Of a stretch of 64,000 nt of DNA, positions 22,240 through 34,660 are shown piece by piece; the first letter of the stretch is position 1, and each line of letters starts with the position of its first letter. The stretch is from contig RCTD01000022.1 of NCBI GenBank assembly GCA_014898415.1, positions 310,001-374,000 on the forward strand, written 5' to 3'. The DNA is from Stromatinia cepivora (taxonomy: Eukaryota; Ascomycota; Leotiomycetes; Helotiales; Sclerotiniaceae). The notes below the pieces were generated by a model. It worked only from the letters and a program-made list of their open reading frames with translations, searched no databases and was not told the DNA's origin. The position numbers and the translations under genes are program-made.

Positions 22240-22759
22240 TGCTATCTTCTTTCTTTTCTTCTTTCTTTTGTATTGGCACAATCAAGAGTATTGTGAGGAG
22301 TTTCTTATTTTTATTTTTTAGTTTTCGTTTCTGGCAAAAATGCGATGTTTAGGATTGAATGTTTAAGTTTAGGTTTTGGCACCGGAGACAAGGTTTAAAA
22401 TCCCCCACGAAAGTCTAAACGACAGGCCGAAGTCAACAAATAATAAGCCTAAGCAACATCAAACAACCCCAAAAATTGACTAGGGATTGTTACCATCAGA
22501 CATGGATTAAAATCCCAGATACTACTGCATCGCATGCCATACACCCCATTTTTTAGATCCTTACGATATTCAAACCTCAACCACACCAACATCATCTGAA
22601 TTCATGATCAGATCTTCTTCATTCTTCACTCTTCACTCCCTTGCGGAAATGTTCAAGACACAGCGTCCTTCGCTACAATCGATGCCCCGCTGTTGTACCC
22701 TGAAAGATACGGAAGACTAACGCAAAACATATAAAAGTCCCACTTCCGCAAAGATAACC
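22240..22759. promoter_or_regulatory. Divergent promoter region between gon7 and the HbrB gene
   Basis: 520 bp with no gene, shared by two head-to-head genes. Pyrimidine tracts lie on both sides. No specific factor site can be defended. Confidence 0.5.
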
Positions 22760-25453
22760 ATGTCACAGTCAACAGGGCCTCCTGTGCCAAGGGCACCAGG
22801 GAGCTTTTCTCCAATTGTGCAACAGGCCTCAACGACTCAACGACCCCCGCTGCGAAGAGTTGAGTCCTCATCGTCAGAAGATTTACCACCACCTCCATCC
22901 CTTTCCAGCAAAGTTCGTCCACAGTCGCAGAATGCGCCTGCCCCTCCACGACCTTTCTACGCCCAATCAACCAAGAGCAACTCAAGTACCACCAGTTTAC
23001 AAAACTTCTCGCGACCAACTCTCGCACAAGTACGAACTGATATCGGCGGTACACCATTGAGGAATGCGTCGCCTCTCACTCCTGTAGCTTCAAAATCATC
23101 CATCGGCGATTTCAAAGGTCACGGGCGCAAGCATTCACATACTCAAGGTTCCTTCGAGCCTTACTTGCCAACGGCCGCATCATCTAATTTGGGAAATATG
23201 TCGAATTTGAACACTGGACTTTCTGCGAGTCATATAGCTGCTCAAGCTGCTATGCAACACCAAGCACAACATGCGCGCCAACGATCCCAGACTGTACCAA
23301 CTCCACAATTGGATACCTCGTCGAATAGCTCTGGAAGTCGGAGACCTTCGAAAGGTCCTATTTCACCACCGTTATTGAGTTTGACAGAAGCTTCAGCTCC
23401 GAGGGATACTTCATTCGGTGGACAAGGGTATCATAATGGGTTGCTTGGGGGAGGATCGAGTGCGGCTCAAACAGCTGCAAATGTTGTGTTTCCAAAATCC
23501 CCTGGATCATCACCGGCATTGACACCTACGGAATATGAGCAACGAAATCAAGCGCATGCTCAAGCTCAGGCAAAAGTGCAAGCTCAAGCCCAGTTACAAG
23601 CGCAAGCACAGGCGCAAGCGCAGGCACAAACTGAAAAGCCTGCAAAAACGGAAAAGTCCAAAGTCAAATTATTCTCAAGGCCTGGAAAGATTGGTATAAG
23701 CAAGGATAAAGAAGTAAAATCAGGAGCTCTCCCAAGTCCTAGTATGCTTGCTTCTGTAAATTGAATATGAGGAATATGCAAAACTGACCACTGCGCAGGT
23801 GCTTCAGGTTCCGCAAGTATGTACAGCATGGCGAATTCTTCCTCGGCGACGATACGACCAATTGATGCATCACAACCGGAAAAGGAGAAAGACAAGGAGA
23901 AACATAAACATCACTTTTTATCTCGGCAGAAACACAAGTTGAGCAGTAAAGACGATCATCATTTACCACTATCATCAGCGGCATCAAATTCCAAACCCGT
24001 GGATCCTAGTGCACCGAGCAGTCTATATAATTTCAACCTTCCACCAAGTCCAGGTCCTACATCTACAAGTTTTGCGAAGAGCATGAGCGGTTTGGACCTG
24101 AGGCATGGTGGAAGGGCATTGAGAGAAAAGAAAAAGGAAGAGAAAAGTGAAACGTTGAGAGAAGGAGAATTATCATATCAAATTAGTAACGAATGGCCTG
24201 GACCATCTAGTCTTGGTTCAGCAGGAGCAGCGTCATACTTAGGTCCCGCTGGAGTAGGCTATCCTTCCAGCACTTATGGACCTGACACATCGGATTTGGG
24301 AAAATATGGATTGAACAATATGGCAGCAGATGATGCGTGGCCATTCTTAAAAGCAAAACTATTAATTATATTCGAGGGCGAAGATCTAAGGTTATGTGTG
24401 GAGGATCTCAATCGTCTAGTCACGTAAGTCTTTTTTATCCCTTCATATCTTTTACCATACTGACAATATGACAGCTCTCATATTCAACGATGTATACAAA
24501 AGAGATGTCCAGGTTCTATTATAGATGACCTAAGGGAGTTACTCGAAACAGGCTTCAGATCTCTGGATCAAACTTTACGTCGAACTCCTGATGATCGGCT
24601 AATACCTCACCTCGTGGAAATGTGGATTTTTACTTTTACATCCGTCCTCCCTTACATGCAAGCCGTCTTCCTTCCACTCGATCTCGAATTCTCCGGCCAT
24701 GGCCCCCTTATGTCACCAGAAGTAGCACGTGAAGCCTGGGGTACCCTTCCTTCATCTCAACCCAACTCCTCTTCCAGTGTCCCTAAAATTCGTCCCCTTG
24801 AGGTACGCAAAATAGTCCTCATTGCATATCGCGACACAGTAATTATTCCTCGTTATGAAATCCTAAAGGGACTATTCTCACGCCTCTCACTTGATTCTAT
24901 CAGTCTCAGCATCCCAAACTCGGATATAAGATCCATTAGTCCAGACAGTCAAGGAAGACCAGGTACAGCTATCAGTTTAGATCCCAGTCATGGATCTTAT
25001 TCTTCTCAGAATACTACGCTTTTAGGGGGTGGTAGTTCGGCTGGAGATGGTTCGGGTTCGCGCTCTCGTGCCATCTCAAATGTGAGTTATGGGTCTGAAC
25101 AATCCGCAGGTGGAGGCGGCGGTCTCGGTATTTCTGGGATGCCACCCCCTCCAAGACCCTTCACACCAAGTAGTACACACCCTGCGGTGGGATATGGATT
25201 GAGTGCGAGAGAGAGGAGACAGGCAAATGTAGAAGATTCTTCAAAGAAACTTACAGAGGCAGTGGGAAGAATGTTACAGTGTATGAGTGTACTTAGTAGC
25301 GTGGGTATTCGAGCAGGAAATGATTCAAGTCAAGAGAAAATGGAAGATTTAGGACGTGGACTTAAGTTGAATTGGTTGGGAAGAGGTAGAACAGGAAGAA
25401 ATAGGAGGGGGTTAGTTGGTGGGAGAGTGGGACAAACGGTAGCGAATTTGTGA
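22760..25453 (+). CDS. hbrB: HbrB-domain protein (TORC2 subunit, Bit61/PRR5-like)
   Basis: Three exons: 22760-23741, 23799-24423 and 24475-25453, totalling 2586 nt (861 aa). The first 500 residues are disordered: Pro/Ser-rich, a Gln-Ala run (about 270-290) and a Lys/His-rich patch. The HbrB core (about 505-690) reads AWPFLKAKLLIIFEGEDLRL, HIQRCIQKRCPGSIIDDLRE, LIPHLVEMWIFTFTSVLPYM and VRKIVLIAYRDTVIIPRYEI. This domain defines Bit61/Bit2 in yeast and PRR5/Protor in animals, peripheral subunits of TOR complex 2, which controls actin, membrane stress and AGC kinases. HbrB itself was named from a hyperbranching mutant in Aspergillus. For intron 1 I used the donor at 23742 (GTATGC), because the later GTAAAT breaks the frame. 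The C-terminus adds a Ser/Gly-rich linker and a final basic stretch. Confidence 0.93.
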
Positions 25454-26559
25454 TGATTCATGAGTGTTCTGCTCATAATCATAAAAGGAAGTCATACTAC
25501 TAGGTGTTTTGGTATCTTTTTGCTTTTTGGGTGGGTCATAATGGATGGATGGATGGATGGGTAACTGGGGTGAATGGGTAGGCGGTCAGTTATAGGATTT
25601 TCGGATGGGGCGTTTGGTGGCATCATGTCTTCTGGCATCGGTATTGGTATTGGTATTGGTAGCTGGTTGATGGCTCCTCCGAAAGCATTTTTTACCTGCA
25701 TTTTCCATTTGGTTTTGTTTGAATTGAATTAAATGGAATGGAATGGAAAATAGACGAGTGAGGAATCGCACTCGCCAAATGGTTTGGATGGTTTGGGATC
25801 TAGGCTCTGGCTTGTGAATCAATTGCTTTGGTTCGCTTTGCTTTGTAAGATATGATGTAATATTATATGGATATGGATCTGATATTAGTAGGATTCGGTG
25901 GAATATTTATATTTATATGCATGGGCATGCATAATGGATGGAAAAATGAGAAAATACTCGAAGATACCCAACCTAACCTAGTTCTAACCTGGTAGAAACA
26001 CACAAGGAAGTTGAAGAATTGAGAATTGAGAATTGAGAATTGTTTATAGCCCGACTAGTACAGTATGTTGCTTATATTCACCGAATTCTCTTCTCATCTG
26101 AAATGCAGATATCCTGAAGTTGTATTCCTGGCTTTGTGGTTGAGATGAGATTTTTGGCTTTGGTTTTGGCTTTAGGTGTGGTCTGAAATGCTTTATTATA
26201 ATTTTTTGTCATTGACTAGAGTTGTGCGGATATTTTGGATATTTTGGATATATGTGTAGAAGTATTACGGTGTTGGGTAGTAAGATTAGATGTGGTTTCT
26301 GAGGATATTTAATATTCAGTTCATGCCGAAAATTTAGTTTTTGTATTTTCTCTGTCATTTTTTTGTATTGTTGATTATTTCTTTGAGGAATAAAATTTGG
26401 TTTGGTTGTAAAAGGATGGATGGATTTTTTTATGTGGATATTAATAGTTATTTTGGTATCACTTTTTCAATGACGACCAATTTACTAGCTATGGTTGTGG
26501 GATCTAAAAGGTTGTGAGATGTACAAATGCGAAAGCATACTATGAGATGACGTGTTCGC
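25454..26559. other. Intergenic, AT-rich, with GGAT repeats
   Basis: A (GGAT)n run lies at about 25540-25560, a GGTATT run at about 25640-25660 and a TTGAGAA run at about 26014-26043. No gene seen. Confidence 0.5.
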
Positions 26560-26981
26560 TAAGTATTTGCATTGGTTTCTTTCTATCTTCTATGGTTACC
26601 GGTTCCCCTTATATGGAGTTTGAAGATGTCGAGTATTCAAAAGGTACAACTCATTGGGGGTTTCATGATAGGAGGTTGGTTGGTAAGTGAAGTGACGGTG
26701 AAGTCTCCAATGTGGTACTTGTGGACTAGCTATGGTAATACTAGGGTTTGTGTGTTCTGCATTGGTTGTGTTGATTATGGAACCCTTGGCTCATCTAGGA
26801 ATGACATATGTGAGTCTTCTGTATTATCTCATATCTTAAGCAGAATCACTTGAACTACTGCAACAGGGTCAAATATTCGGACCAAGCATACGGACTTGCA
26901 GATAACGAAAAGAGAAGAGTCATAAAACTGGGGTATGATATTCCGGATAGTGGCTCACAAGCCTCAAACGATGACTATTGA
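26560..26981 (+). pseudogene. Fragment of a multi-pass membrane protein gene (possibly SAT4/Pth11-like)
   Basis: One frame gives a membrane segment followed by a basic turn, VSFYLLWLPVPLIWSLKMSS then IQKVQLIGGFMIGGW, which resembles the fifth-sixth helix region of fungal rhodopsin-like (SAT4) proteins. It meets a good donor (GTAAGT, about 26682). Further on, FVCSALVVLIMEPLAHLGMT reads up to GTGAGT at about 26811, and after a CAACAG acceptor VKYSDQAYGLADNEKRRVIK leads to a stop at 26981. The N-terminal half is absent, and I could not join the exons without a phase problem. It looks like a truncated or decayed copy. An unrecognised intact small gene remains possible. Confidence 0.3.
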
Positions 26982-27423
26982 CTATCATTATTTCCACTTC
27001 TCAGTGCAAGATTCGATGCCATTGCAAAAGTACTTTGAAGAACAACCAATCTCTAATTCGATATGGCGACCAAGAATTCAATAATACCAGTATACCTGGC
27101 AAATCAACATCATAATCGCTCTTAGTCTAAACTCACCATTCCATTGCTTTTTCCACGATGCCTATCCAAAGTTAGTAAACGCAAGGTATAGGACAAACGG
27201 GAAGGTGCATACCTAGTCAAAAGATTTATCGATATCGACATAGACGCAACGACAGTCCAATTTCAGTCCTAGTGGAAGGGCGCATTCGATAAATTATTTC
27301 CTTCCTATCCGGTTCTTAGATTTTTGGCTGTGAGATAATAAGATCCTTGATTTTGGCTGGGGCATTTCACATGATCACCAACGCGGCAATTGGTTTCTTC
27401 AAGTTTTTGTTTTATGGTAAGGA

Positions 27424-27961
27424 TTACACTGATGACTTGCGCGGCAGGGTGGTGGGATCGGTAATAATGGGGTCGGCTAGGATTACCAAGGTAGCGTCGT
27501 TGTGGGAGAGGCCAACATGTTCTGAAAATGTACCTTTACCTTGAAAGGCAAGTTTATATGCCTAGAATGAATCCCCAATTATCAGCTCCCATGTTACGAG
27601 ATCCATTCAAGCGAAAAAGACAACATCACTTACATAGTAAGTCAGAGCATCCTCAATCTCACAACGACAACATCCCTTCTTACAAACACACAACTGTGCG
27701 GGTTTCTTGGGAAAGAAAGCAGACCAACTGATATACCCCACAGTTCCCAGACGCAGGTTTCTGGCGACCACTTTGTGACTCTCGTTATCTAGCGCTTGCA
27801 TGTAGCTAAGAACTTCCATGATGTCTCCAAGAGCATACGAGAATTTACCGTAGAATTCATCTCGTGGGTGATACTTTGCTGCGAGGAACGCTCCGAATTC
27901 TGACCTGTTGGTGTGGAGGGATCGGATATTATGATATTGGAGTCGGGAATTTGGTGGATTC
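27424..27961 (-). CDS. Possible spliced gene or remnant on the minus strand, unrecognised
   Basis: Exon 27961-27634 is open and coding-like (EFGAFLAAKYHPRDEFYGKF, then SYALGDIMEVLSYMQALDNE). It ends at a consensus donor (TAT|GTAAGT), and a 72-bp intron with TTCTAG acceptor joins in phase to exon 27561-27424 (AYKLAFQGKGTFSEHVGLSH, then a stop). The right side begins after a CATAG acceptor at 27962, so at least one upstream exon is needed. A candidate, SLEVRQMQNNEIGLDRYLVV, lies at about 28190-28215, but I could not complete a start. The Cys-rich patch LCVCKKGCCRC is odd. No family is recognised. The matching donor, acceptor and phase argue that this is, or recently was, a gene. Confidence 0.35.
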
Positions 27962-29168
27962 CTATGGTTTGTGCGTCATTTGGTCTCCGAGATGTTGCTT
28001 TGAGATGAGAAGGGTTTCTGCGAGGTTGATGAGGAATTTTCGAGGGTGTTGATTAGAGGGGATTCACAGGCTTGGGCGTGGACGCCTTGAGAAAGCGACG
28101 GTGATAAACGGATATATTACAGTATGTCAATTTGCGTTTGAAGTCTTTGAACTAAAGACGCTTTTGGTACTACTAGATACCTGTCCAATCCTATCTCATT
28201 ATTCTGCATTTGCCTCACTTCTAGACTCTAGAACAAAAAAGTCAGCGAAGGGATGGGTAGAAGCTGGTTTGGGGACAAGATTCCCCTCAGTACTCTATGT
28301 TAGCATGGAACGAGGTATGAACAAAGCGACAGAATCCTGTTACTGTGTATAGGAGGCGGTTCGTATGATTGAGATTCATTGAATAGATTGATTTGAATGA
28401 GTGAGTGAATGAATGAATGGTACTTTTAGAGACTCATTCATACAACACTCCACTTATCCAATAAGTATCACAACTTACAATACTATTGAAAAAAAGCATC
28501 TTTTTTCTGTTATCGCCAGCATATACTTGGATAAAGTTATCGTTACCAAAAAATTCCGCACCCCAGAACCAAAAGGACAAGGGGGTTAGGCTCAGCCGCA
28601 TGGGAATGTAGTAGATCGGCGGGGTTGCTTTCACACTATTTTCGCGATGTACCCCGTTTTCAGCCATTTGTCGTTATTTGTAAGAGAGAGAGAATCGATG
28701 ATTGAAAGAACTTTACATTCTTGTCCACATACAATTCCGGTGGCTGTTGCAACGTTGTCTTCAGTATATAAGTTCAGTAAATATCGTAAGACTCATGAAT
28801 AGTTTGTATTGTAGTATATGATAACATTGAGCTTAATTTTTAGGGCTTCAAGTTTCAACACCCGGTACTGTACAGTGACGTATTGTAAGGCTGGGCATTC
28901 ACTAAAACCAAGCTTCCAATTGAAAAACTAACCTTGGTTGCCCCGCGATTCAGCCCCTCATTCGATTTTAAGAAGGGGAAATACTAGGTATTTACTAAGA
29001 ATCCCAAATCACATTTTATTTTGCCAGGACGAGAGAATATTGAAACTTCTTTCTTCTACGTTGCACTTCATTCGCAATCATTACTTACCACGCCGACCTT
29101 TCATTTACCACGACATCCACACAGGCCGCATGGTCCGCTAAGTACCTGACTGGATAGCGACCTTCAAT
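27962..29168. other. Region before the phospholipase D gene; no complete gene
   Basis: The left part may hold the missing 5' exons of the minus-strand gene at 27.4-28.0 kb. The rest is AT-rich and includes the phospholipase D promoter. A TGAATGAATGAATG run lies at about 28400-28418. Confidence 0.45.
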
Positions 29169-32038
29169 ATGGCTACCCAAGCTCCCGCAGATGGCGGATC
29201 TAATCCCTCAAAGTTGAAAGAGAAGGTTAAGAATCCTTTGGCTAGTTTGCGAGAGAAGTTACATGATACCAAACTTCATGATGTGAAGGTGGGTTTAATA
29301 CAGAAGAAGTAAGTTGAAGAATGGGGGTTGGAAATTTACTTTATTGACCACCAGATAGGCATCAAATTGGCAAATTTGGAAATCTGGTGAGTTCTCCCAT
29401 ACTCTGGTTGACCTTCGAATACATGTTAATCCTCATATAGTTTAATCCAAATCATCGTCATGACGAGGAACACGAGAAGATTACAGATGAGAAGAGATCA
29501 AGGATTGCTGAATCTCATCGTTTCGAATCATTCGCGCCGGAGAGACCTGGGAATAATATAAAGTGGTATGTGGATGGAAGGGATTACTTTTGGGCTGTAT
29601 CGGTTGCGCTTGAAGCTGCGAAGGAAACTATATACATTGCAGATTGGTGGTTATCTCCAGAACTTTTCATGCGAAGACCTCCATATTATAATCAACAATG
29701 GCGTTTGGATCAAATCCTTAAGCGTCGGGCGGAAGCTGGTGTTAAGATCTTTGTTATTGTTTATCGAGAAGTCGAGGTATGTTTTGCGAACGGAATTCCT
29801 AGGGTCCTGGTTATTGATCTCTTTCATAGGCTGCTCTCACTTGCAATTCTGAACACACAAAACATGCTCTTCAAGCTTTATGTCCCGAAGGAACTCCAGG
29901 ATATGGAAATATTCAGATTATGCGTCATCCTGATCATAATGTTTTCGAGAATGCTGCAGATATGACATTCTATTGGGCTCATCACGAAAAGTTTATTGTA
30001 ATTGATTACAATTTGGCATTTATTGGTGGTTTAGATTTATGCTTTGGAAGATGGGATAATCATCAACATCCCCTCGCTGATGTACATCCAGAGGGAATTT
30101 CGACTGAAGTTTGGCCAGGACAGGATTTCAACAATAACCGTGTTATGGACTTTCAAGATGTGGAAGATTGGAAAGCCAACGAATTATCAAAAGCTGAATA
30201 TGGACGCATGCCATGGCATGATGTTGCTATGGGTGTTGTTGGAGATTGTGTTTATGATATTGCGGAACATTTCGTCTTGAGATGGAATTTTGTCAAACGA
30301 GACAAATATAAACGTGATGAACGATTCGATTGGTTGATTCTTGAGGGTAGAGATGGTGAGAATGAAGATTTGATTGGAGTACAGAGGCCGAAACATCCCG
30401 TTGGAGAATATATCGTTCACCCACTTACACCATTAAGTACGAAGTCATTAGGAGAGCAAGGAACTATTCATGCTCAAATCGTTCGAAGTAGTGCCGATTG
30501 GTCCAGTGGTATTCTTGTGGAACACAGCATTCAGAATGCTTACAGTGAACTCATCAGAAACGCCCAACATTACGTTTATATCGAGAATCAATTCTTTATC
30601 ACTGCGACTGGTGATCAACAAGCTCCAATTAGAAATACTATTGGAAGAGCAATTGTTGATGCTGTTGTCAAAGCTGGAAAAGAGGGTAGAAAATTCCGAG
30701 TCATCATTCTGATTCCTTCCATTCCAGGTTTTGCAGGTGATCTTAGAGATGAGGCAGCGACAGGAACGAGAGCTATTATGGATTATCAATATAAATCTAT
30801 CTGTCGAGGTGAACATTCGATATTTGAGCAAATTAGAAAGGAGGGTGTCGATCCGGAAGAACATATATTTTTCTTTAACCTAAGATCTTATGATCGCTTG
30901 AATGTTACTCCAGCAATTAAGAAGCAAGAAGAAGAATCTGGCGTCAAGTACCAAGATGTGCAAAGAGCAGAGGCAGAGGAAATTATGGACTCGGGTATTC
31001 ATGGCGAAGGTATTCAAAGGGTTGAAAAACATGATGGGTTGAAAGATAGAGCTAAAAATGCTTTACATCATGACGACTCTGGAGATGAAGCTCTAGAGAG
31101 AAAAACCGATGCCAAGAGAAAATTCGAAGCCAAGGCAGAAGCAGCCGGTACGAATCAAAAGCCAACGAGTACTGACAGTGTGGCTAAAAATGCTATGCAT
31201 ATGCAAGGAAATTTGGTTGATGAGCCATGGGAGGGTGATCTTGAAGGAGAAGCCGACAATTGGATTCAAGAAGAACTTTATATTCATGGTAAAGTTCTAA
31301 TTGTTGATGACAGAACAGTTATTTGCGGAAGTTCTAACCTTAACGATCGTTCACAATTGGGTATTCATGATAGTGAACTATCAATTGTCATGACAGATAC
31401 AAAGACTATCCCAAGTACAATGAATGGACAACCATACGAAGCAGGTTATCATGCAGCTACTTTGAGAAGATATCTTTGGCGTGAGCATTTGGGGTTGCTG
31501 TTACCGCAAGATTTAGATGCGGATGATGATCCTAATGCTCAACCTCCTAATGTTCCAAATGATATTCATGAGGGGGAAACATATCAATTTGTGGAAGATC
31601 CATTGAGTGATGATGTTTGGGATATGTGGACTAGTAGGGCCACGAAGAATTCTCAAATGTTTAGACAATTGTTTCATGCTGATCCGGATAATTTTGGTAT
31701 GTTGTTTTTCCCTTGGCCGCTTTAACTCTAATCAACCTGTTTTCTCTCTTGTCTCTCCTTTCCCCCTCGCTCCCCCATCCATATCTCATTTTATCATCCA
31801 ACCATCTCACTAACACCAAATAGTCAAAACCTTCGACGACTACGATAAATTCCTTCCACCAAAGGGAATTCGCTCAGGTCATATCTATGATCGTATGATA
31901 CCCCCACAGGAAATTAGAGAGAAGTTGGATCAGATCAAGGGTCATCTTGTTTGGATGCCGCTTGAGTTTTTGAAGGATGCACCGATGGCGGAGACAGGTT
32001 TGCAGGTTAACAGTTGGACGGAGAGTATTTATACTTAA
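29169..32038 (+). CDS. Phospholipase D (two HKD motifs, PLD1-like)
   Basis: Five exons: 29169-29308, 29359-29386 (28 nt), 29441-29776, 29830-31696 and 31824-32038, making 861 residues. The enzyme hydrolyses phosphatidylcholine to phosphatidic acid and choline. The first HKD motif is HHEKFIVIDYN (about residue 225) followed by GGLD; the second is IHGKVLIVDDR followed by GSSNLNDRS (about residue 650). WYVDGRDYFWAVSVALEAAK precedes the first catalytic half, and YVYIENQFFIT lies between them. It lacks the PX and PH modules of yeast Spo14 (1683 aa), as is usual for the shorter filamentous-fungal form. A charged insert at about 495-560 separates the halves. The tiny exon 2 encodes only HQIGKFGNL and is confirmed by family similarity across both joins. 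Confidence 0.95.
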
Positions 32039-32746
32039 GTTGAGTGGGAGGGAATATGGGGAAAGGGAAGGAAATGGGAGGGATAGGAAAGGAAGGAGGA
32101 GTGAAGGGGCTTTTTTATGATGTTTTCGTATGGCTGATGATGGATGAATGCATGGATGGAGTTAGGTTGGTAATGGAATAGGTATTTATGGGTTATTTGT
32201 AATCGAATTGAATGGAGGGACCTGGATGATTTACTTATTTACTTTCTTGATTTGATTTGATGTCTTGTGCTGTCTTGTATTTTTAGGCATGAGAGTTGAA
32301 AACACCATATACCTAAAGATCTCAGGATCCCAATACCAAGCTTCTGAATAATCTAATTGGATTGGCGACTCTCCACGAAGGGAAATGAGATGTAGATCAG
32401 AATAAAAATCCAGATATCTTCTTAGAGAATTGTTGCATATCTCATTTCTTCGGTATGTCCGTCCTATGCTATATTGCATCCCTGACTAGCTGATCTTATA
32501 ATCTATATATAGGTAGGTGCTTACTCTATTTATATATGCTCTAATCTCATGTATATGAAGAAGATCCTAAGATCACGGAAAGGAATTTTTGTTGCATGTC
32601 GAGATTTTTCGGATAGCCCGATGTGTGGATTCTAGATTGGAGATTGGGTGTGGAGATTTTATTGTTGCATGTCTGGGGATTTCGGGGTGTCCGTTTTGGG
32701 ATTCTGGATTGTGGATTGTGGGTTCTAGATTCTTTGGGTTTGGAGT

Positions 32747-32827
32747 TGAGGTTTGAGGTTTGAGGTTTGAGGTTTGAGGTTTGAGGTTTGAGGTTGAGGT
32801 TGAGGTTGAGGTTGAGGTTGAGGTTGG
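32747..32827. repeat. GAGGTTT heptamer array passing into a GAGGTT hexamer array
   Basis: About six GAGGTTT units run into about five GAGGTT units. The unit shortens by one T partway along, which looks like slippage from one repeat into another. Confidence 0.9.
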
Positions 32828-34490
32828 ATGATGTGAGATGTGATTGGATAGTTTGTGATTTTGTAAGACTTCATGTTTTGCATGTTTTACACGAGTCATT
32901 TAAGGGTGTCTAGATTGTGATTATGATTATCAAGCTCTGTCTAATATCTTGTCTTGTCTCAAATTTCAATACATAACATAAACAGTACCAATATTTCCCT
33001 AGTAGTTTCCTACAAAGTCCTATCCATACACTTACAGATGTAACCTACATTACCAAGTACAAAAGATAGAACGATGCGATCCACCTAGACAGGGCAATTT
33101 CGGACGTCCCGAAACATAAGCGGTACAGAATGTAACATCTTAGATTGGTTGATTCGGACGACCTGATATCTGGGCAGTCATCGCTAGCTAAGTTTTTATT
33201 TGATTGGATATTGTGGTTTGGAACTATTGTTGAGAGGAGGAAGGAGATATATTGACTTTGGCTTGGAAGTAAAGTTCAATTAGTTTGTTGCATATCGTCA
33301 TGTTTCGGTGGTTCCGATGTGGCGGGAATTTGCAGGGGTGGGATGTGCCACTGTAGCAAGTAAGTAAGGTTTAAAGGTCAGGTGTACTCTGTTTTTTATG
33401 TTTTATATCTCATCTCTTACATTTGGTTTTGTTTAATAAATTTTTGTTTTCGAATGATATATAGGATTAAGAGTTACTTTCATAATATCGATATAGAGAA
33501 TCGTTATTCTTAGAAATTCATGTCAAGACATTGGTCATCCACCTCTGCTACTCTTAATCTTGGCATCTTTTCATCTTTCATACTGTGGCAATCTCAAGGC
33601 GAAACAACCCTCCTAATAATACGTAGACTACGAGATTTATCGTGAGGTTTGTTGCAATGTTGCATATCTGAATGTTGCGTGGCGTTGGTTAGTGTTGGTG
33701 TGCGAGTCGGTAAGTATATGTACATGTGTTTGCCACGATGCGATTTCTCCACTTTTGGTGGAGAGGGAGGAAGGAGAATGTGAGAGTATGGCGAGGCTGC
33801 AAAACGGGTGTGTTGAAAAGGAAGACAGGGACAAGGAGAGTAGGAGAGGCAGTGGGCGTGGAAAAGTATGGGACCGTGATGATGGTTAGGGGAAAAGGTT
33901 AGAGGGTTGTGATTTTGGTCAAGGAGGAAAGGGGTGATATTTTAACGTTGTGGGTGGTGGATTGTGTGATGGGGATGAGGAATCCAGCTACTAGTGTAGT
34001 ATGATTGAAACTCTTGACAGTGAGGTCAAGGGTGTGCAGTCGCGCGTGATAAAGTTATCATAAGTTCTGAAATGGTCATCTCATGATATTTTAGGAAAAT
34101 ATAGAATTTTATCCTCCTCCGTAGCCCAGCACGTAAACCCCAGCATACATCTATCATCAATATCTCAAGACTGCTTGGTGGTGTCAGGTACATGTACCTT
34201 CATGGTTCTGACGATTAATTGTATATCGATTTCGTGGTCTAGCAGTGCTGACGAATCCTGGTTTAAGGATTAGGGATGCTCAAAAGTATTTTGGCTAGTT
34301 TGGAGTGAGGGGCCGGGAGATGAAAAGAGAGAGCGAAATCCATAGCATCATAACAGAATATCATGCCCAACATTTACATAATTGTACACCGACCAGACTC
34401 ACTGCCGGGATCGCGCTTTTCTCTAGATTGTGCATGATCTGAGCGAGATGAAACATTCCTAGATGTCCCTTTGGGTGAAGAGTCCTGTCT

Positions 34491-34660
34491 GGAGTTGGAG
34501 TTGGAGTTGGAGTTGGAGTTGGAGTTGGAGTTGGAGTTGGAGTTGGAGTTGGAGTTGGAGTTGGAGTTGGAGTTGGAGTTGGAGTTGGAGTTGGAGTTGG
34601 AGTTGGAGTTGGAGTTGGAGTTGGAGTTGGAGTTGGAGTTGGAGTTGGAGCTGGAGTTGG
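34491..34660. repeat. (GGAGTT)n hexanucleotide microsatellite, about 28 units
   Basis: Nearly perfect array of about 170 bp, broken by one GGAGCT unit near the right end. On the minus strand it is (AACTCC)n. All six frames through it are open, giving spurious frames of Trp-Ser, Leu-Glu, Pro-Thr or Asn-Ser dipeptides. Confidence 0.97.

Noticed and set aside
22653..23057. Minus-strand frame of 134 residues opposite the HbrB gene
   Set aside because: It overlaps a well-supported exon on the other strand and shows no domain.
23742..23764. GTAAAT at about 23756 as donor of the first HbrB intron
   Set aside because: It leaves the wrong phase. The donor GTATGC at 23742 joins in frame.
18539..25453. 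Vps39, Gon7 and HbrB as a functional cluster
   Set aside because: HOPS and TORC2 both relate to TOR/vacuole biology, but adjacency alone is weak evidence in fungi and the genes use separate promoters on both strands.
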